DNA from: Flavobacterium sp. MK4S-17
GTDB taxonomy: Bacteria > Bacteroidota > Bacteroidia > Flavobacteriales > Flavobacteriaceae
Assembly (NCBI RefSeq): GCF_009848495.1
Contig: NZ_WWEP01000011.1
Span: 62,001-126,000 of the forward strand
Length of the DNA: 64,000 nucleotides
Direction of reading: 5' to 3'
Both the position numbers and the translations under genes were made by a program. The notes beneath the pieces are model-generated. The model was not told the origin of the DNA. It did no database searches and saw only the letters and a list, made by a program, of their open reading frames with translations. Positions 1 through 8,665 of this stretch are shown one piece after another. Within the stretch, counting starts at the first letter, position 1, and each line of letters opens with the position of its first letter.

Positions 1-640
1 GGAAGATATAAGGCACCTGCCGTACATGAAACGCAGGGAACTATTGGCAGGATTATATACTCAGGTAAAAAATTTCGGGCTGCCGTTGCATTTGTCCGAA
101 CAGGTTTTTTTTAAAGACTGGAATGAAGCCTTGCTTGAAAAGGAAAAAGCCCGTGAAGTGCGGAGTGAAGGACTAATGTTTAAAAGAAAAGACTCCCCGT
201 ATCTTGTTGGGCGTAAAAAAGGCGACTGGTGGAAATGGAAGCTTGACCCTTACAGTATTGATGCCGTGCTTACTTATGCCATGCGCGGGCATGGGCGAAG
301 GAGTAATCTTTTTACCGATTATACATTTGCGCTGTGGCAGCAAAGTGAGGCAGGTGAAAAAGAATTGGTAACATTTGCCAAAGCCTATTCGGGCCTTACT
401 GATGCAGAATTCCGGATGGTGGATGATTATATCAAAAAGAATACACTGGAACGTTTTGGGCCTGTGCGCAGTGTAGTGCCTAAACTGGTGTTTGAAATAG
501 GGTTTGAGGGCATAGCACTATCCGGCAGGCATAAAAGTGGAGTGGCTACGCGTTTTCCACGCATACTGCGCTGGCGGCATGATAAAAGCATTGAAGAAGC
601 GAACACCATAGAAGATTTAAAAAACTTAATACCCAAATAG
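1..640 (+). CDS. ATP-dependent DNA ligase, C-terminal part (5' end outside window)
   Basis: The reading frame is open from base 2, so the gene begins upstream; the ATG at 26 is internal. The visible part has nucleotidyltransferase motif IV (EGLMFK), the following DSPYLVGRKKGDWWKWK segment with the motif V lysines, and a C-terminal OB-fold region. This is the LigD/bacterial Lig1-like ATP-dependent ligase family that joins nicks in DNA. In Bacteroidota it sits in a repair cluster with an exonuclease (expected just upstream, not visible), an Lhr-type helicase and the PdeM phosphoesterase; the last two follow here. The stop codon lies one base before the helicase start, so the two are probably cotranslated. 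The family call is firm; the N-terminal catalytic lysine motif cannot be checked. Confidence 0.88.
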   Translation, partial: EDIRHLPYMKRRELLAGLYTQVKNFGLPLHLSEQVFFKDWNEALLEKEKAREVRSEGLMFKRKDSPYLVGRKKGDWWKWKLDPYSIDAVLTYAMRGHGRRSNLFTDYTFALWQQSEAGEKELVTFAKAYSGLTDAEFRMVDDYIKKNTLERFGPVRSVVPKLVFEIGFEGIALSGRHKSGVATRFPRILRWRHDKSIEEANTIEDLKNLIPK

Positions 641-641
641 G

Positions 642-3101
642 TTGAACCGCGAAGAGTTATATGGCATTGCTACAGGATGGTTTGAAAAGCAGGGGTGGAA
701 GCCTTTTCCTTTTCAAACCCAGGCTTGGAATGCTTTCCTGCAGGGCAAGAACGGCCTGCTCAATGCACCTACAGGCAGTGGTAAAACCTATGCTTTGTGG
801 TTTCCCGTTGTGTTGAATTATATTAAAAACAATCCTGAATATAAAACAAAGCACAAACCCGGGCTGAAAGCCATCTGGATAACACCCCTGCGTGCACTTT
901 CTGTAGAAATTAAACAGGCTGCTGAAAGGGTAGCTAACGATTTGGAAACAGGGCTTACTGTTGGCGTGCGAACAGGAGATACTACTTCTGCCGAGCGCAG
1001 CCGCCAAAAAAATAAAATGCCCGACCTTTTGGTTACTACACCGGAAAGCATGCAGCTTATGCTGGCTTCCAAAGGATATGAGTCAGTTTTTAAAAGCTGC
1101 TCGGCTATAATTGTTGACGAGTGGCATGAGCTATTAGGCACAAAGCGTGGCGTGCAAACGGAGCTGGCCCTTTCAAGGCTGAAAGTTATAGCACCAAAAT
1201 TGCGTATATGGGGCATTTCGGCTACAATAGGAAACCTTCAGCAGGCCATGGAAGTTCTGTTGGGGCCGGAATCCAAGGCTTTGGCAAATTCGGTTATGGT
1301 AAAGGCACACATCAATAAAAAAATAAATGTGCTTTCCGTACTGCCTGAAAAGATGGATGCCTACCCGTGGCGGGGGCATATGGGGCTGCACCTTATTGAT
1401 GAAGTAGCAAAAATTATTAAATCGAGTAAAACCACATTGATATTTACCAATGTGCGCAGCGCGTGCGAAATATGGTTTCAGGCATTATTGGATAAATATC
1501 CTGAATTTGCCGGTGATATGGCAATGCACCATGGCAGCATAAGCCGGGAAACCCGCCAGTGGGTGGAAGAAGCCATAAGGCAGGAACAGCTTAAGGCTGT
1601 GGTTTGCACTTCCAGCCTGGATTTGGGGGTTGACTTTGCACCTGTAGAGACTGTAATACAAATTGGCGGGCCTAAAGGCGTGGCACGTTTTTTACAGCGG
1701 GCGGGCCGCAGCGGGCACCGCCCGGGGCAGGAAAGCAATATTTATTTCCTTGCCACGCATGCTATTGAACTGGTTGAAGCCTCTGCCCTGCGCCGTGCCG
1801 TTGAAGAAACAGTGGTAGAAGACAGGGTGCCCTACCTTAACAGTTGGGATGTATTGGTGCAGTATCTTGTCACACTTGCGGTATCTGACGGGTTTTATCC
1901 CCAAAAAATATTCAGCGAGGTTAAAAGTACATTCTGCTACCAGGCAATGACTGAAGACGAATGGCAGTTTTGCCTTAACTTTATTACCAAAGGCAGCCAG
2001 AGCCTGCAGGCTTATGATGAATATAAAAAAGTAGAGATAGAGGATGACGGAAAATTTAAGGTAAACAGCAGGGCAGTAGCATTGCGCCACCGCATGCAGA
2101 TAGGTACTATAGTGGGTGATGCCGTAATGAACGTTAAATATTTAGGCGGCGGCTATATAGGCAGTATAGAAGAATGGTTCATATCAAAACTCAATCCTGG
2201 AGATGTATTTATTTTTGCCGGCCGGAAGCTGGAACTGTACAGGGTTAAAAATATGGAAGTGCTGGTTAGGCGGGCAGAGCCCGGAGCACAGGCAAAGCAT
2301 GCAAGCTGGATGGGGGGCAGGATGACGCTCTCGGCACAGATGAGTGAACTGCTTAGGGAAGAATTGTATGCCGCCAATACTAAACAGATGTCGAAAGAAT
2401 TAAAGGCACTTTCCCCTGTATTTAAAAGGCAGCGTAAAGAATCTGTTGTGCCTGATGAAAACCAGTTCCTGATAGAAACCTTTAAAACCCGCGAGGGCTA
2501 CCATGCCATTTTTTACCCGTTTGAGGGGCGCTATGTGCATGAGGCATTGGCAAGCCTGCTGGCATTTCGCATCAGCCTTTTATCGCCCATTACTTTTTCA
2601 TTGGCTTATAATGATTATGGTTTTGAGCTGCTTAGTGATAAAGAGATAGACATGCAGCAGGTACTGGATAATGATTTGTTTACACCTGCCTATCTGCACG
2701 CCGACCTGCAACGCAGCCTTAATGCTACCGAAATGGCAAGGCGCAAATTCAGGGATATTGCTGTTATTGCAGGGTTGGTATTTACAGGATACCCAGGCAA
2801 AGTGGTAAAAACAAAACACCTGCAAAGCAGCAGCCAGCTTATCTTTGAGGTTTTCCGTGACCATGAACCTGATAACCTGCTGTTTCAGCAGGCTTACCGG
2901 GAAACATTTGAACACCAGCTTGAGGAAGGAAGGCTGCTGCTGGCACTGGAGCGGATTGAACGGCAGGAAATTATATGGAAACAATGTGAAAAACCTACTC
3001 CTTTCAGCTTCCCTATCATCACCGACAGGCTTCGTGAAAGGCTGTCAAGTGAAACCCTGGCAGAAAGGATAAAAAGGATGACTGCCAGTTACATGAAGTA
3101 A
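642..3101 (+). CDS. Ligase-associated DEXH-box (Lhr-like) helicase
   Basis: An 819-residue superfamily 2 helicase of the ligase-associated Lhr type. Visible motifs: Walker A APTGSGKT at residues 42-49, motif II DEWH at 159-162, motif III SAT at 193-195, and motif VI QRAGRSGHR at 352-360. The C-terminal half matches the Lhr core (winged helix plus helicase-associated domains). It is expected to unwind or remodel DNA during repair with the adjacent ligase and PdeM. The only possible start upstream of the Walker A motif is TTG at 642: an in-frame stop lies at 627-629 and no ATG or GTG lies between. The TTG begins one base after the ligase stop, which suggests translational coupling. The exact damage type repaired is not known from sequence. 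Confidence 0.9.
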   Translation: MNREELYGIATGWFEKQGWKPFPFQTQAWNAFLQGKNGLLNAPTGSGKTYALWFPVVLNYIKNNPEYKTKHKPGLKAIWITPLRALSVEIKQAAERVANDLETGLTVGVRTGDTTSAERSRQKNKMPDLLVTTPESMQLMLASKGYESVFKSCSAIIVDEWHELLGTKRGVQTELALSRLKVIAPKLRIWGISATIGNLQQAMEVLLGPESKALANSVMVKAHINKKINVLSVLPEKMDAYPWRGHMGLHLIDEVAKIIKSSKTTLIFTNVRSACEIWFQALLDKYPEFAGDMAMHHGSISRETRQWVEEAIRQEQLKAVVCTSSLDLGVDFAPVETVIQIGGPKGVARFLQRAGRSGHRPGQESNIYFLATHAIELVEASALRRAVEETVVEDRVPYLNSWDVLVQYLVTLAVSDGFYPQKIFSEVKSTFCYQAMTEDEWQFCLNFITKGSQSLQAYDEYKKVEIEDDGKFKVNSRAVALRHRMQIGTIVGDAVMNVKYLGGGYIGSIEEWFISKLNPGDVFIFAGRKLELYRVKNMEVLVRRAEPGAQAKHASWMGGRMTLSAQMSELLREELYAANTKQMSKELKALSPVFKRQRKESVVPDENQFLIETFKTREGYHAIFYPFEGRYVHEALASLLAFRISLLSPITFSLAYNDYGFELLSDKEIDMQQVLDNDLFTPAYLHADLQRSLNATEMARRKFRDIAVIAGLVFTGYPGKVVKTKHLQSSSQLIFEVFRDHEPDNLLFQQAYRETFEHQLEEGRLLLALERIERQEIIWKQCEKPTPFSFPIITDRLRERLSSETLAERIKRMTASYMK

Positions 3102-3114
3102 TTTTTGGGATAGT

Positions 3115-3312
3115 TTATTTTGCCATTGCTTTAATAATAGCCATTGTCCTTCTGTCGGCATACATCCTGTTTAAAGATGTTGCTGCCCATATAAATGCAG
3201 GTATCCAGCCTATAATTGTAAGTTGTAAAATAAGGCAAAGCAGGCCGCTGAATATTTTTCCCTGCAAGATTAACGAAAGCCAGGGGAAAAAGAAAGCTAT
3301 TACATATCGCAT
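3115..3312 (-). CDS. YqaE/Pmp3 family small membrane protein
   Basis: A 65-residue protein starting MRYVIAFFFPWLSLILQGK, with two predicted transmembrane helices separated by the conserved GWIPAFIWA turn. This is the pattern of the Pmp3/YqaE proteolipid family (stress-linked plasma-membrane peptides). The C-terminal tail (SLNRMYADRRTMAIIKAMAK) is longer and more basic than in minimal family members. It lies antisense between the helicase and pdeM, its stop 13 bases beyond the helicase stop, so it interrupts an otherwise co-directional repair cluster. A TAnnTTTG element on the minus strand (3348-3355) is a plausible promoter. Confidence 0.8.
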   Translation of the reverse strand: MRYVIAFFFPWLSLILQGKIFSGLLCLILQLTIIGWIPAFIWAATSLNRMYADRRTMAIIKAMAK

Positions 3313-3328
3313 AATATATGTTTGTTAA

Positions 3329-3336
3329 TAGGTTTG
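3329..3336 (+). promoter_or_regulatory. Candidate -7 element for pdeM
   Basis: TAGGTTTG fits the Bacteroidota -7 consensus TAnnTTTG. The predicted transcript start near 3341 gives a leader of about 27 bases before the pdeM ATG. No clear -33 TTG is found 19 bases upstream, so the call is weak. It faces the opposite-strand element at 3348-3355. Confidence 0.35.
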
Positions 3337-3347
3337 TAAAGTAAAAA

Positions 3348-3355
3348 CAAACTTA
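3348..3355 (-). promoter_or_regulatory. Candidate -7 element for the YqaE/Pmp3 gene
   Basis: On the minus strand this reads TAAGTTTG, matching TAnnTTTG. The predicted start near 3342 gives a leader of about 30 bases. With the plus-strand element at 3329-3336 it forms a near-palindrome, GTTTGT (3332-3337) and ACAAAC (3347-3352), so the two promoters would face each other and their transcripts would overlap. No good -33 box is seen. Confidence 0.35.
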
Positions 3356-3368
3356 GTAAAATTACACT

Positions 3369-4010
3369 ATGACTTTACAGTTTACAATTAACCATAATAA
3401 TTTTATACTGCACTGTTCAGGAGCTATGTACTGGGAAGAAAAGCAAATGCTGCTGATATCTGATGTGCACCTGGGTAAAATCTCACATTTCAGGAAATAC
3501 GGTTCGGCGCTGCCGGGCAATGCTGTCTACAGGAATTTTGAAAAGCTTACTGCTGTAATCAATTACTTTAACCCGGACAGGATATGTTTTTTAGGCGACC
3601 TTTTTCATAGCACTCTTAATAATGAATGGGAATTATTTAAGGATTGGGTTCAGCTTGTACCACAGCAAATTATACTGGTGGCAGGTAATCATGACATTAT
3701 ATCTCCGCACCATTACGAAGAGTTAGGTATAAAAGTTTGCAAAGAGTGGGCTGTTGATGGGTTTTATATTTCCCACCATCCTGAACGGCAGGAAGGGCTT
3801 TTTACGCTGTGCGGGCATATACATCCTGCAGTACTGCTGCAGGGAATGGGTCGGCAGTTTTTAAAATTACCCTGTTTTTTCCAAAGCCCCGGTCAACTGA
3901 TACTTCCTGCTTTTGGCGAATTTACCGGTACTTTTATAATGGAACCTACTGAAAAAGACAATATATATGCCATAACAAAAGAAGATGTTATAAAGGTTGA
4001 AGGTAAATAA
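3369..4010 (+). CDS. pdeM: Ligase-associated phosphoesterase PdeM
   Basis: A 213-residue calcineurin-like metallophosphoesterase. The metal-binding motifs occur in order: DVHLGK, GDLFH, GNHD, and GHIHP near the C-terminus. Similarity and context fit the ligase-associated PdeM family, the metallophosphoesterase member of the Lhr-helicase/ligase cluster, thought to act as a nuclease or phosphodiesterase in DNA repair. It is separated from the helicase by the antisense Pmp3 gene and probably has its own promoter. The substrate is not inferable from sequence. Confidence 0.88.
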   Translation: MTLQFTINHNNFILHCSGAMYWEEKQMLLISDVHLGKISHFRKYGSALPGNAVYRNFEKLTAVINYFNPDRICFLGDLFHSTLNNEWELFKDWVQLVPQQIILVAGNHDIISPHHYEELGIKVCKEWAVDGFYISHHPERQEGLFTLCGHIHPAVLLQGMGRQFLKLPCFFQSPGQLILPAFGEFTGTFIMEPTEKDNIYAITKEDVIKVEGK

Positions 4011-4174
4011 TTTTAAAACTTGATTGCTGGCTTGGTTTTTGTTTGTCTATATAGTCCTACACAGGAAATACTGCAATACATCTCTGATACTTTCCCTATT
4101 ACAGATTATTCGTTTCCGTATTCGCAAACCGTTGTATAGTATAACGGACAGTGGAAAAAACTGTAGTTAATATT

Positions 4175-5254
4175 ATGAATACGAAATTAAAATTCAACAA
4201 TGCATCCCGGTCACTTTTCTTTGCAACTATCAGGAAAAGGGTTGACCAGTATTTTAAAGATAATGATACAAGCCAGAATGCAAACAGGCAAATGTGGTTT
4301 AAAACATTATTTTTTATTACAGGCTTTTTTACGCTTTATGGGCTTATTATTTCCAATGCTTTTAATGTTTGGGTAATGCTTCCGTTAACTGTGTTGTTAG
4401 GAATGTTCAGCGCATTTGTAGGCTTTAATGTTTGCCATGATGCCATTCACGGCTCTTTTTCATCCAGTAAGGCGGTGAATAAAATTTTAAGCATGGTGTT
4501 TAACCTGCTGGGTGCAAGCCCTTATGTATGGAGCATTTCGCACAACGTGGTGCACCATACATATACCAATATACCCGGCCATGATGAAGATATAGAAGTA
4601 GCCCCGGGGCTTATACGCTTATCTGAACAGGAGCCAGTTAACCGGATTCAACGATACCAGCACCTGTATGCTTTTCCGCTTTATGGGCTGGCATCGGTTT
4701 CATGGGCTTTCCGGAAAGATTTTGTAAAGTTTTTTCAGCCCAAATTGGGCCAGCATAAAATTAAGCATCCTAAAAGGGAATATTTTAACCTGTTTTTTTA
4801 TAAGGCAGTTTATTACTTTTTGTTTATTGTACTGCCATTACTGGTGCTTGACATTACCTGGTGGCAGTTCCTTATAGGGTTTGCGGCACTGCACACAGCG
4901 CAGGGTGTTACTATGGGGCTGGTGTTTCAACTGGCTCATGTGGTGGAGGGAACCGCTTATCCTGAGCCTGACGCTAATGGTAATATGGAAGAAGCCTGGG
5001 CGGAACACCAGATGCGTACCACAGCCAATTTTGCCGGTGAATGTCCTGTTGCAGCTTTTTTCCTGGGCGGGCTAAACCGCCAGATAGAACATCACCTTTT
5101 TCCAAAAGTATGCCATATACATTATGCAGAAATAGGTAAAATAGTTAAAGAAACAGCCATTGAGTTTAATATACCTTATATAGAGAACCCAACTTTTTTT
5201 GCCGCGTTGCAATCCCACTATAATATGCTGAAAAGGTTTGGTAAGGAAGCATGA
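4175..5254 (+). CDS. Membrane fatty acid desaturase (acyl-lipid/linoleoyl-CoA desaturase type)
   Basis: A di-iron membrane desaturase of COG3239 type. The three histidine boxes are HDAIH (residues 88-92 from the ATG at 4175), HNVVHH (123-128) and QIEHH (303-307), the last with the Q typical of front-end-like desaturases. Hydrophobic stretches around 45-90 and 210-250 are the membrane spans. It introduces double bonds in membrane fatty acids and so adjusts fluidity, especially in the cold. An in-frame GTG lies at 4151, but the ATG at 4175 (MNTKLKFNN) is the more likely start because family members begin close to this segment. It is monocistronic, followed by a weak hairpin. The regiospecificity cannot be told. 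Confidence 0.88.
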   Translation: MNTKLKFNNASRSLFFATIRKRVDQYFKDNDTSQNANRQMWFKTLFFITGFFTLYGLIISNAFNVWVMLPLTVLLGMFSAFVGFNVCHDAIHGSFSSSKAVNKILSMVFNLLGASPYVWSISHNVVHHTYTNIPGHDEDIEVAPGLIRLSEQEPVNRIQRYQHLYAFPLYGLASVSWAFRKDFVKFFQPKLGQHKIKHPKREYFNLFFYKAVYYFLFIVLPLLVLDITWWQFLIGFAALHTAQGVTMGLVFQLAHVVEGTAYPEPDANGNMEEAWAEHQMRTTANFAGECPVAAFFLGGLNRQIEHHLFPKVCHIHYAEIGKIVKETAIEFNIPYIENPTFFAALQSHYNMLKRFGKEA

Positions 5255-5275
5255 TACATTTATGCGGAATTTATT

Positions 5276-5292
5276 AAAAAGCACAGCTTTTT
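5276..5292 (+). terminator. Weak terminator-like hairpin after the desaturase
   Basis: AAAAAGC, three-base loop ACA, GCTTTTT: a perfect seven-pair but AT-rich stem whose 3' arm doubles as the T-run. It lies 22 bases after the stop. Confidence 0.4.
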
Positions 5293-5398
5293 TAGCCTGA
5301 AAATTATTTTTCCTTTATTTTTACTGCCAAAGTAATAATTTACTTCTGTTAAAAAGGGAAGTGAATTCTTTATTGCAATAATTTTTAAAGGCTCTTTT

Positions 5399-6793
5399 AT
5401 GTTCAAATCAAGGTTTATCAATCTTTTTACACTGGCTGTAATTACCTTAACGGCGATTATATATTCTGTACATTATATATTTGAAAATATACCTGAAGGC
5501 GTTTTAACCTTTTTCAGGTGGGCATCTGTAGCAGGGCTTATATTGTACGGGTTTAAAAAGAGAAGCCTTACAACGTGGATACTGGTATGTCTTGTTATAG
5601 GGGCATGCGTAGGCTATGAATGGCCCGATGTTGCGGTTAACCTGAGGATACTGAGCAAGATATTTTTAAAACTGATTAAAACAATAGTAGGGCCACTTAT
5701 TTTTGGTACGCTTGTTTATGGCATTGCAGGACACAGCGATATAAAACAGGTGGGGCGTATGGGTTGGAAATCCTTACTGTATTTTGAGGTGGTTACTACA
5801 ATAGCACTTTTTATTGGGGTTGCCGCCATTAATCTTTTTCCTGTAGGCAAAGGTATTGAAGCACCCGCTGCCATGCATGAAGAGGTTACCGCTGCAAAAG
5901 CACAAACCTGGCAGGATATAATATTGCATATTTTCCCTGAAAATATAGCCCGGTCTATGGCTGAAGGCGAAGTATTGCAGATAGTAGTATTTAGTGTATT
6001 ATTTGGCTTAGGGCTTATAATGGTTCCTGAAAGGAAACGCAAACCGATGGTAGATTTTACACAGAGCCTATCGGAAGTAATGTTTAAATTTACCAATATT
6101 GTAATGTACTTTGCTCCTATAGGCGTGGGTGCAGCCATGGCTTATACTGTGGGGCACATGGGGCTTTCTATACTGGGCAATTTATTCGGGCTTTTGTTTT
6201 TACTATATGGGGCACTGGCTGCTTTTGTATTATTTGTGCTATTACCTATTGCCCTTATAGCCCGCATACCTTTAAAACCTTTTTTAAGGGCAATAAAACA
6301 GCCGGTATCTATAGCGTTTGCTACTACCAGCAGCGAGGCAGCACTGCCGCGCGCCATGGAAGCTATGGAAAGCATTGGCGTGCCGCGAAAGGTGGTGTCA
6401 TTTGTTATGCCTATGGGTTATAGTTTTAATCTTGACGGAACAACACTTTACCTCTCCCTGGCAAGTATATTTGTGGCGCAGGCGGCGGGAATAGACCTTA
6501 GCCTGGGCGAACAGCTCATCATGGTATTTACGCTTATGGTAACCAGTAAAGGAGTAGCCGGCATACCAAGGGCATCACTGGTAATACTTATGGGTACTGC
6601 CGCATCATTCAACCTGCCTGTGTGGCCTATTATGGCTATTTTGGGTATAGATGAATTGATGGATATGGCGCGCACTTCCATAAATGTGGTTGGTAACTGC
6701 CTTGCATCCGCATTTGTTGCCCGTTGGGAAGGTGAGTTTGATGCCGATAAAGAAGGTGCTGATGAAGTTTTTGAAGCCGAGCCGCAGGAATAA
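5399..6793 (+). CDS. Dicarboxylate/amino acid:cation symporter (DAACS family)
   Basis: A 464-residue polytopic protein of the GltP/DctA family. It has the family signature TTSSEAALPRAMEAMESIG (the serine-rich re-entrant loop HP1), then GYSFNLDGTTLY (TM7), MVTSKGVAGIP (HP2) and a TM8 segment with DMARTSINVVGN, which carries the substrate and cation ligands. It should import glutamate, aspartate or C4-dicarboxylates with protons or sodium. The N-terminus has one or two extra hydrophobic helices before the core. The C-terminal tail is acidic. It appears monocistronic. Confidence 0.9.
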   Translation: MFKSRFINLFTLAVITLTAIIYSVHYIFENIPEGVLTFFRWASVAGLILYGFKKRSLTTWILVCLVIGACVGYEWPDVAVNLRILSKIFLKLIKTIVGPLIFGTLVYGIAGHSDIKQVGRMGWKSLLYFEVVTTIALFIGVAAINLFPVGKGIEAPAAMHEEVTAAKAQTWQDIILHIFPENIARSMAEGEVLQIVVFSVLFGLGLIMVPERKRKPMVDFTQSLSEVMFKFTNIVMYFAPIGVGAAMAYTVGHMGLSILGNLFGLLFLLYGALAAFVLFVLLPIALIARIPLKPFLRAIKQPVSIAFATTSSEAALPRAMEAMESIGVPRKVVSFVMPMGYSFNLDGTTLYLSLASIFVAQAAGIDLSLGEQLIMVFTLMVTSKGVAGIPRASLVILMGTAASFNLPVWPIMAILGIDELMDMARTSINVVGNCLASAFVARWEGEFDADKEGADEVFEAEPQE

Positions 6794-6857
6794 TCAAAAA
6801 CTAAAAATTTTACCGTTTTAAAAAACCTGCTGACATACGGTTGTCACTTTGCCCGAT

Positions 6858-6865
6858 TAGTTTTG
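6858..6865 (+). promoter_or_regulatory. Candidate -7 element for the DinB-fold gene
   Basis: TAGTTTTG fits TAnnTTTG. A transcript start near 6871 would leave a leader of about 24 bases before the ATG at 6895. A TTG occurs 14 bases upstream rather than the usual 19 or so, which weakens the call. Confidence 0.3.
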
Positions 6866-6894
6866 ACACATAATATAAACTTAAACTAATTATT

Positions 6895-7392
6895 ATGGAA
6901 AATGTTGCAGTAAGGGGAGTACTTACTCCGCAGGAATTACTTGAGCACTGGCAAGGGCACAGGGGGCTTACGCGCCGTGTAATTGAAGCTTTCCCCGAAA
7001 AGGAATTATTTAATTTTTCTGTAGGCGGCATGAGGCCATTTGCAGTGCTTGTTATGGAAATGCTGGATATTGCCGGGCCGGGCATGCATGGTTTTGTTAC
7101 CGGGAAGTGGGATGATATAAATGCCATGCCACACGCAACAGGTAAGGGCATGCCGGAAACTAAAGAAGCATTGCTGGCACTTTGGGATGAGATTACCGAA
7201 GTAATAAACAGGCTTTGGCCTGAGCTGAAGCCGGAGAAATTTCAGGAAAAAGTTTTGGCATTCGGCCAGTTTGAAGGTACTCTTACCAGTTCCTTATTAT
7301 ACTTTATAGATAATGAAATACATCACAGGGGGCAGGGCTATGTTTACCTGCGTGCCCTGGGTATAGCACCTCCGCCTTTTTGGGACAGGTAA
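6895..7392 (+). CDS. DinB/YfiT-like four-helix protein
   Basis: A 165-residue protein of the DinB (DUF664) superfamily. The pattern of histidines expected to bind one metal ion is present: LEHWQGHRG near the N-terminus and NEIHHRGQGYVYLRALGI near the C-terminus. Family members include bacillithiol- or mycothiol-dependent transferases and proteins induced by DNA damage, but the substrate of this one is unknown. It is a single gene followed by a strong terminator. It is unrelated to DNA polymerase IV, which shares the name DinB. Confidence 0.8.
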   Translation: MENVAVRGVLTPQELLEHWQGHRGLTRRVIEAFPEKELFNFSVGGMRPFAVLVMEMLDIAGPGMHGFVTGKWDDINAMPHATGKGMPETKEALLALWDEITEVINRLWPELKPEKFQEKVLAFGQFEGTLTSSLLYFIDNEIHHRGQGYVYLRALGIAPPPFWDR

Positions 7393-7400
7393 AATAAAGC

Positions 7401-7431
7401 AAAAAAACCATGCAGAAAGCATGGTTTTTTT
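7401..7431 (+). terminator. Strong intrinsic terminator after the DinB-fold gene
   Basis: A perfect 13-pair stem, AAAAAAACCATGC (7401-7413) with GCATGGTTTTTTT (7419-7431) and the five-base loop AGAAA. The A and T runs make it usable in both directions, but only the plus-strand gene ends here. Confidence 0.85.
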
Positions 7432-7546
7432 TATTTAACCAAGAGGGTTTATTAAGGAAACATTAAGACTTTATTACAAAACCATTTATTATTTTACACC
7501 TTTTTAAATTTATACCTATTAAAAGTGCAATAGTAATAAATGCAAT

Positions 7547-8578
7547 ATGCTTGAAAAGGTTAACAGGTTTCGTAAATTTTTAATGATGCGCCTAACAAAA
7601 AATGTTGGGTGTAATAAAATTGCCGGCAAACAATGTTCTATAAAGCGCATTTTAATATGCAGGCCTAATCATCGGTTGGGGAATATGCTGCTGATAACCC
7701 CGTTGGTACAGGAAGCTTCAAGAACCTTTCCGGATGCTACTATTGATATATTTGTAAAAGGCGGTGTGGCAAATGTAATTTTTCAAAATTATACATGCAT
7801 AGGCCAAATATTTCAACTGCCTAAAAAGCATTTCAGCCAGTTGCTTGATTATTTAGGTAAGTGGTTTAAGTTGAAAGCTAAAAAATATGACCTGGTTATA
7901 AATGTAAGCCCTAAATCATCTTCAGGTAGGCTTGCAACAAAAATAACGCGCGCCCCTTTAAAACTATACGGCGATATGCAGGAAGCTACAAACTGCAGGA
8001 AAGATACTGAAATGTGCCATATAGCAAAATACCCTGTACATAACCTGCGGCAGTTTTTGGTAAAGGCGGGTATAACACCGCAAACAGGGGAAGTACCAAC
8101 AATTAACATGAAGCTTAGCGAAGAAGAATTAAGGGCAGGAAATAAAAAGCTTAAAGAGTTGGCAGGAGGTGATAAGCCTGTTATCAGTATATTTACTTTT
8201 GCAACAGGTGCCAAATGTTATGAAACTGACTGGTGGGAAAAAACATACGCAAAGTTAAAGGCGGAATATCCCGGCTATACTATAATAGAGATACTGCCAG
8301 TGGAAAATGTTTCGCAAATTAATTTTAAAGCTCCTTCATTTTACAGCAGGGATATACGGGAGATAGCTTCGGTAATTGCTTCAACGGTACTTTTTATAGG
8401 AGCCGATAGCGGTATAATGCATTTGGCGAGTGCATCTCAAACTACAGTAATAGGTTTGTTTTCTTTAAAAAACAGCAGGATATATGCCCCTTATGGCAAT
8501 AATAGTGAAGGGATTTACCTTCCTTCACCTGATACTACAGAATTATTCCGGCTTATCAGCAGTAAGCTTAACGGTTAA
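7547..8578 (+). CDS. Glycosyltransferase family 9 (heptosyltransferase-like)
   Basis: A 343-residue GT-B fold protein of the ADP-heptose:LPS heptosyltransferase family. The N-terminal half has ILICRPNHRLGNMLLITPLV, the family's acceptor-side signature. The C-terminal half has FIGADSGIMHLASASQTTVIGLFS, the nucleotide-sugar-binding GxDSGxMHxA motif. It probably adds a sugar to lipopolysaccharide core or another surface glycan on the cytoplasmic face of the inner membrane. No other LPS gene lies nearby, so the sugar and acceptor are unknown. It has a basic N-terminal extension of about 30 residues before the Rossmann fold. Confidence 0.85.
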   Translation: MLEKVNRFRKFLMMRLTKNVGCNKIAGKQCSIKRILICRPNHRLGNMLLITPLVQEASRTFPDATIDIFVKGGVANVIFQNYTCIGQIFQLPKKHFSQLLDYLGKWFKLKAKKYDLVINVSPKSSSGRLATKITRAPLKLYGDMQEATNCRKDTEMCHIAKYPVHNLRQFLVKAGITPQTGEVPTINMKLSEEELRAGNKKLKELAGGDKPVISIFTFATGAKCYETDWWEKTYAKLKAEYPGYTIIEILPVENVSQINFKAPSFYSRDIREIASVIASTVLFIGADSGIMHLASASQTTVIGLFSLKNSRIYAPYGNNSEGIYLPSPDTTELFRLISSKLNG

Positions 8579-8665
8579 GTTTATCAAACAATTATTTTTG
8601 CAAAGCGGGAGCTACTATTTTTGCCAAATATTAGTAAGTTTATATGCAAAGTAACATTGTAAATA

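Noticed and set aside
4011..4174. Short gap before the desaturase as a regulatory RNA
   Set aside because: No stable hairpin, promoter box or conserved riboswitch pattern could be seen.
6823..6837. Sequence AAAACCTGCTGACAT also found at 53456-53470
   Set aside because: At 53456 it is one arm of a terminator; at 6823 no pairing arm follows. Fifteen shared bases without wider similarity is probably chance.
6895..7392. DinB-fold gene as a toxin or defence component
   Set aside because: It is a single gene with its own terminator and typical metal-binding histidines; nothing nearby forms a pair with it.
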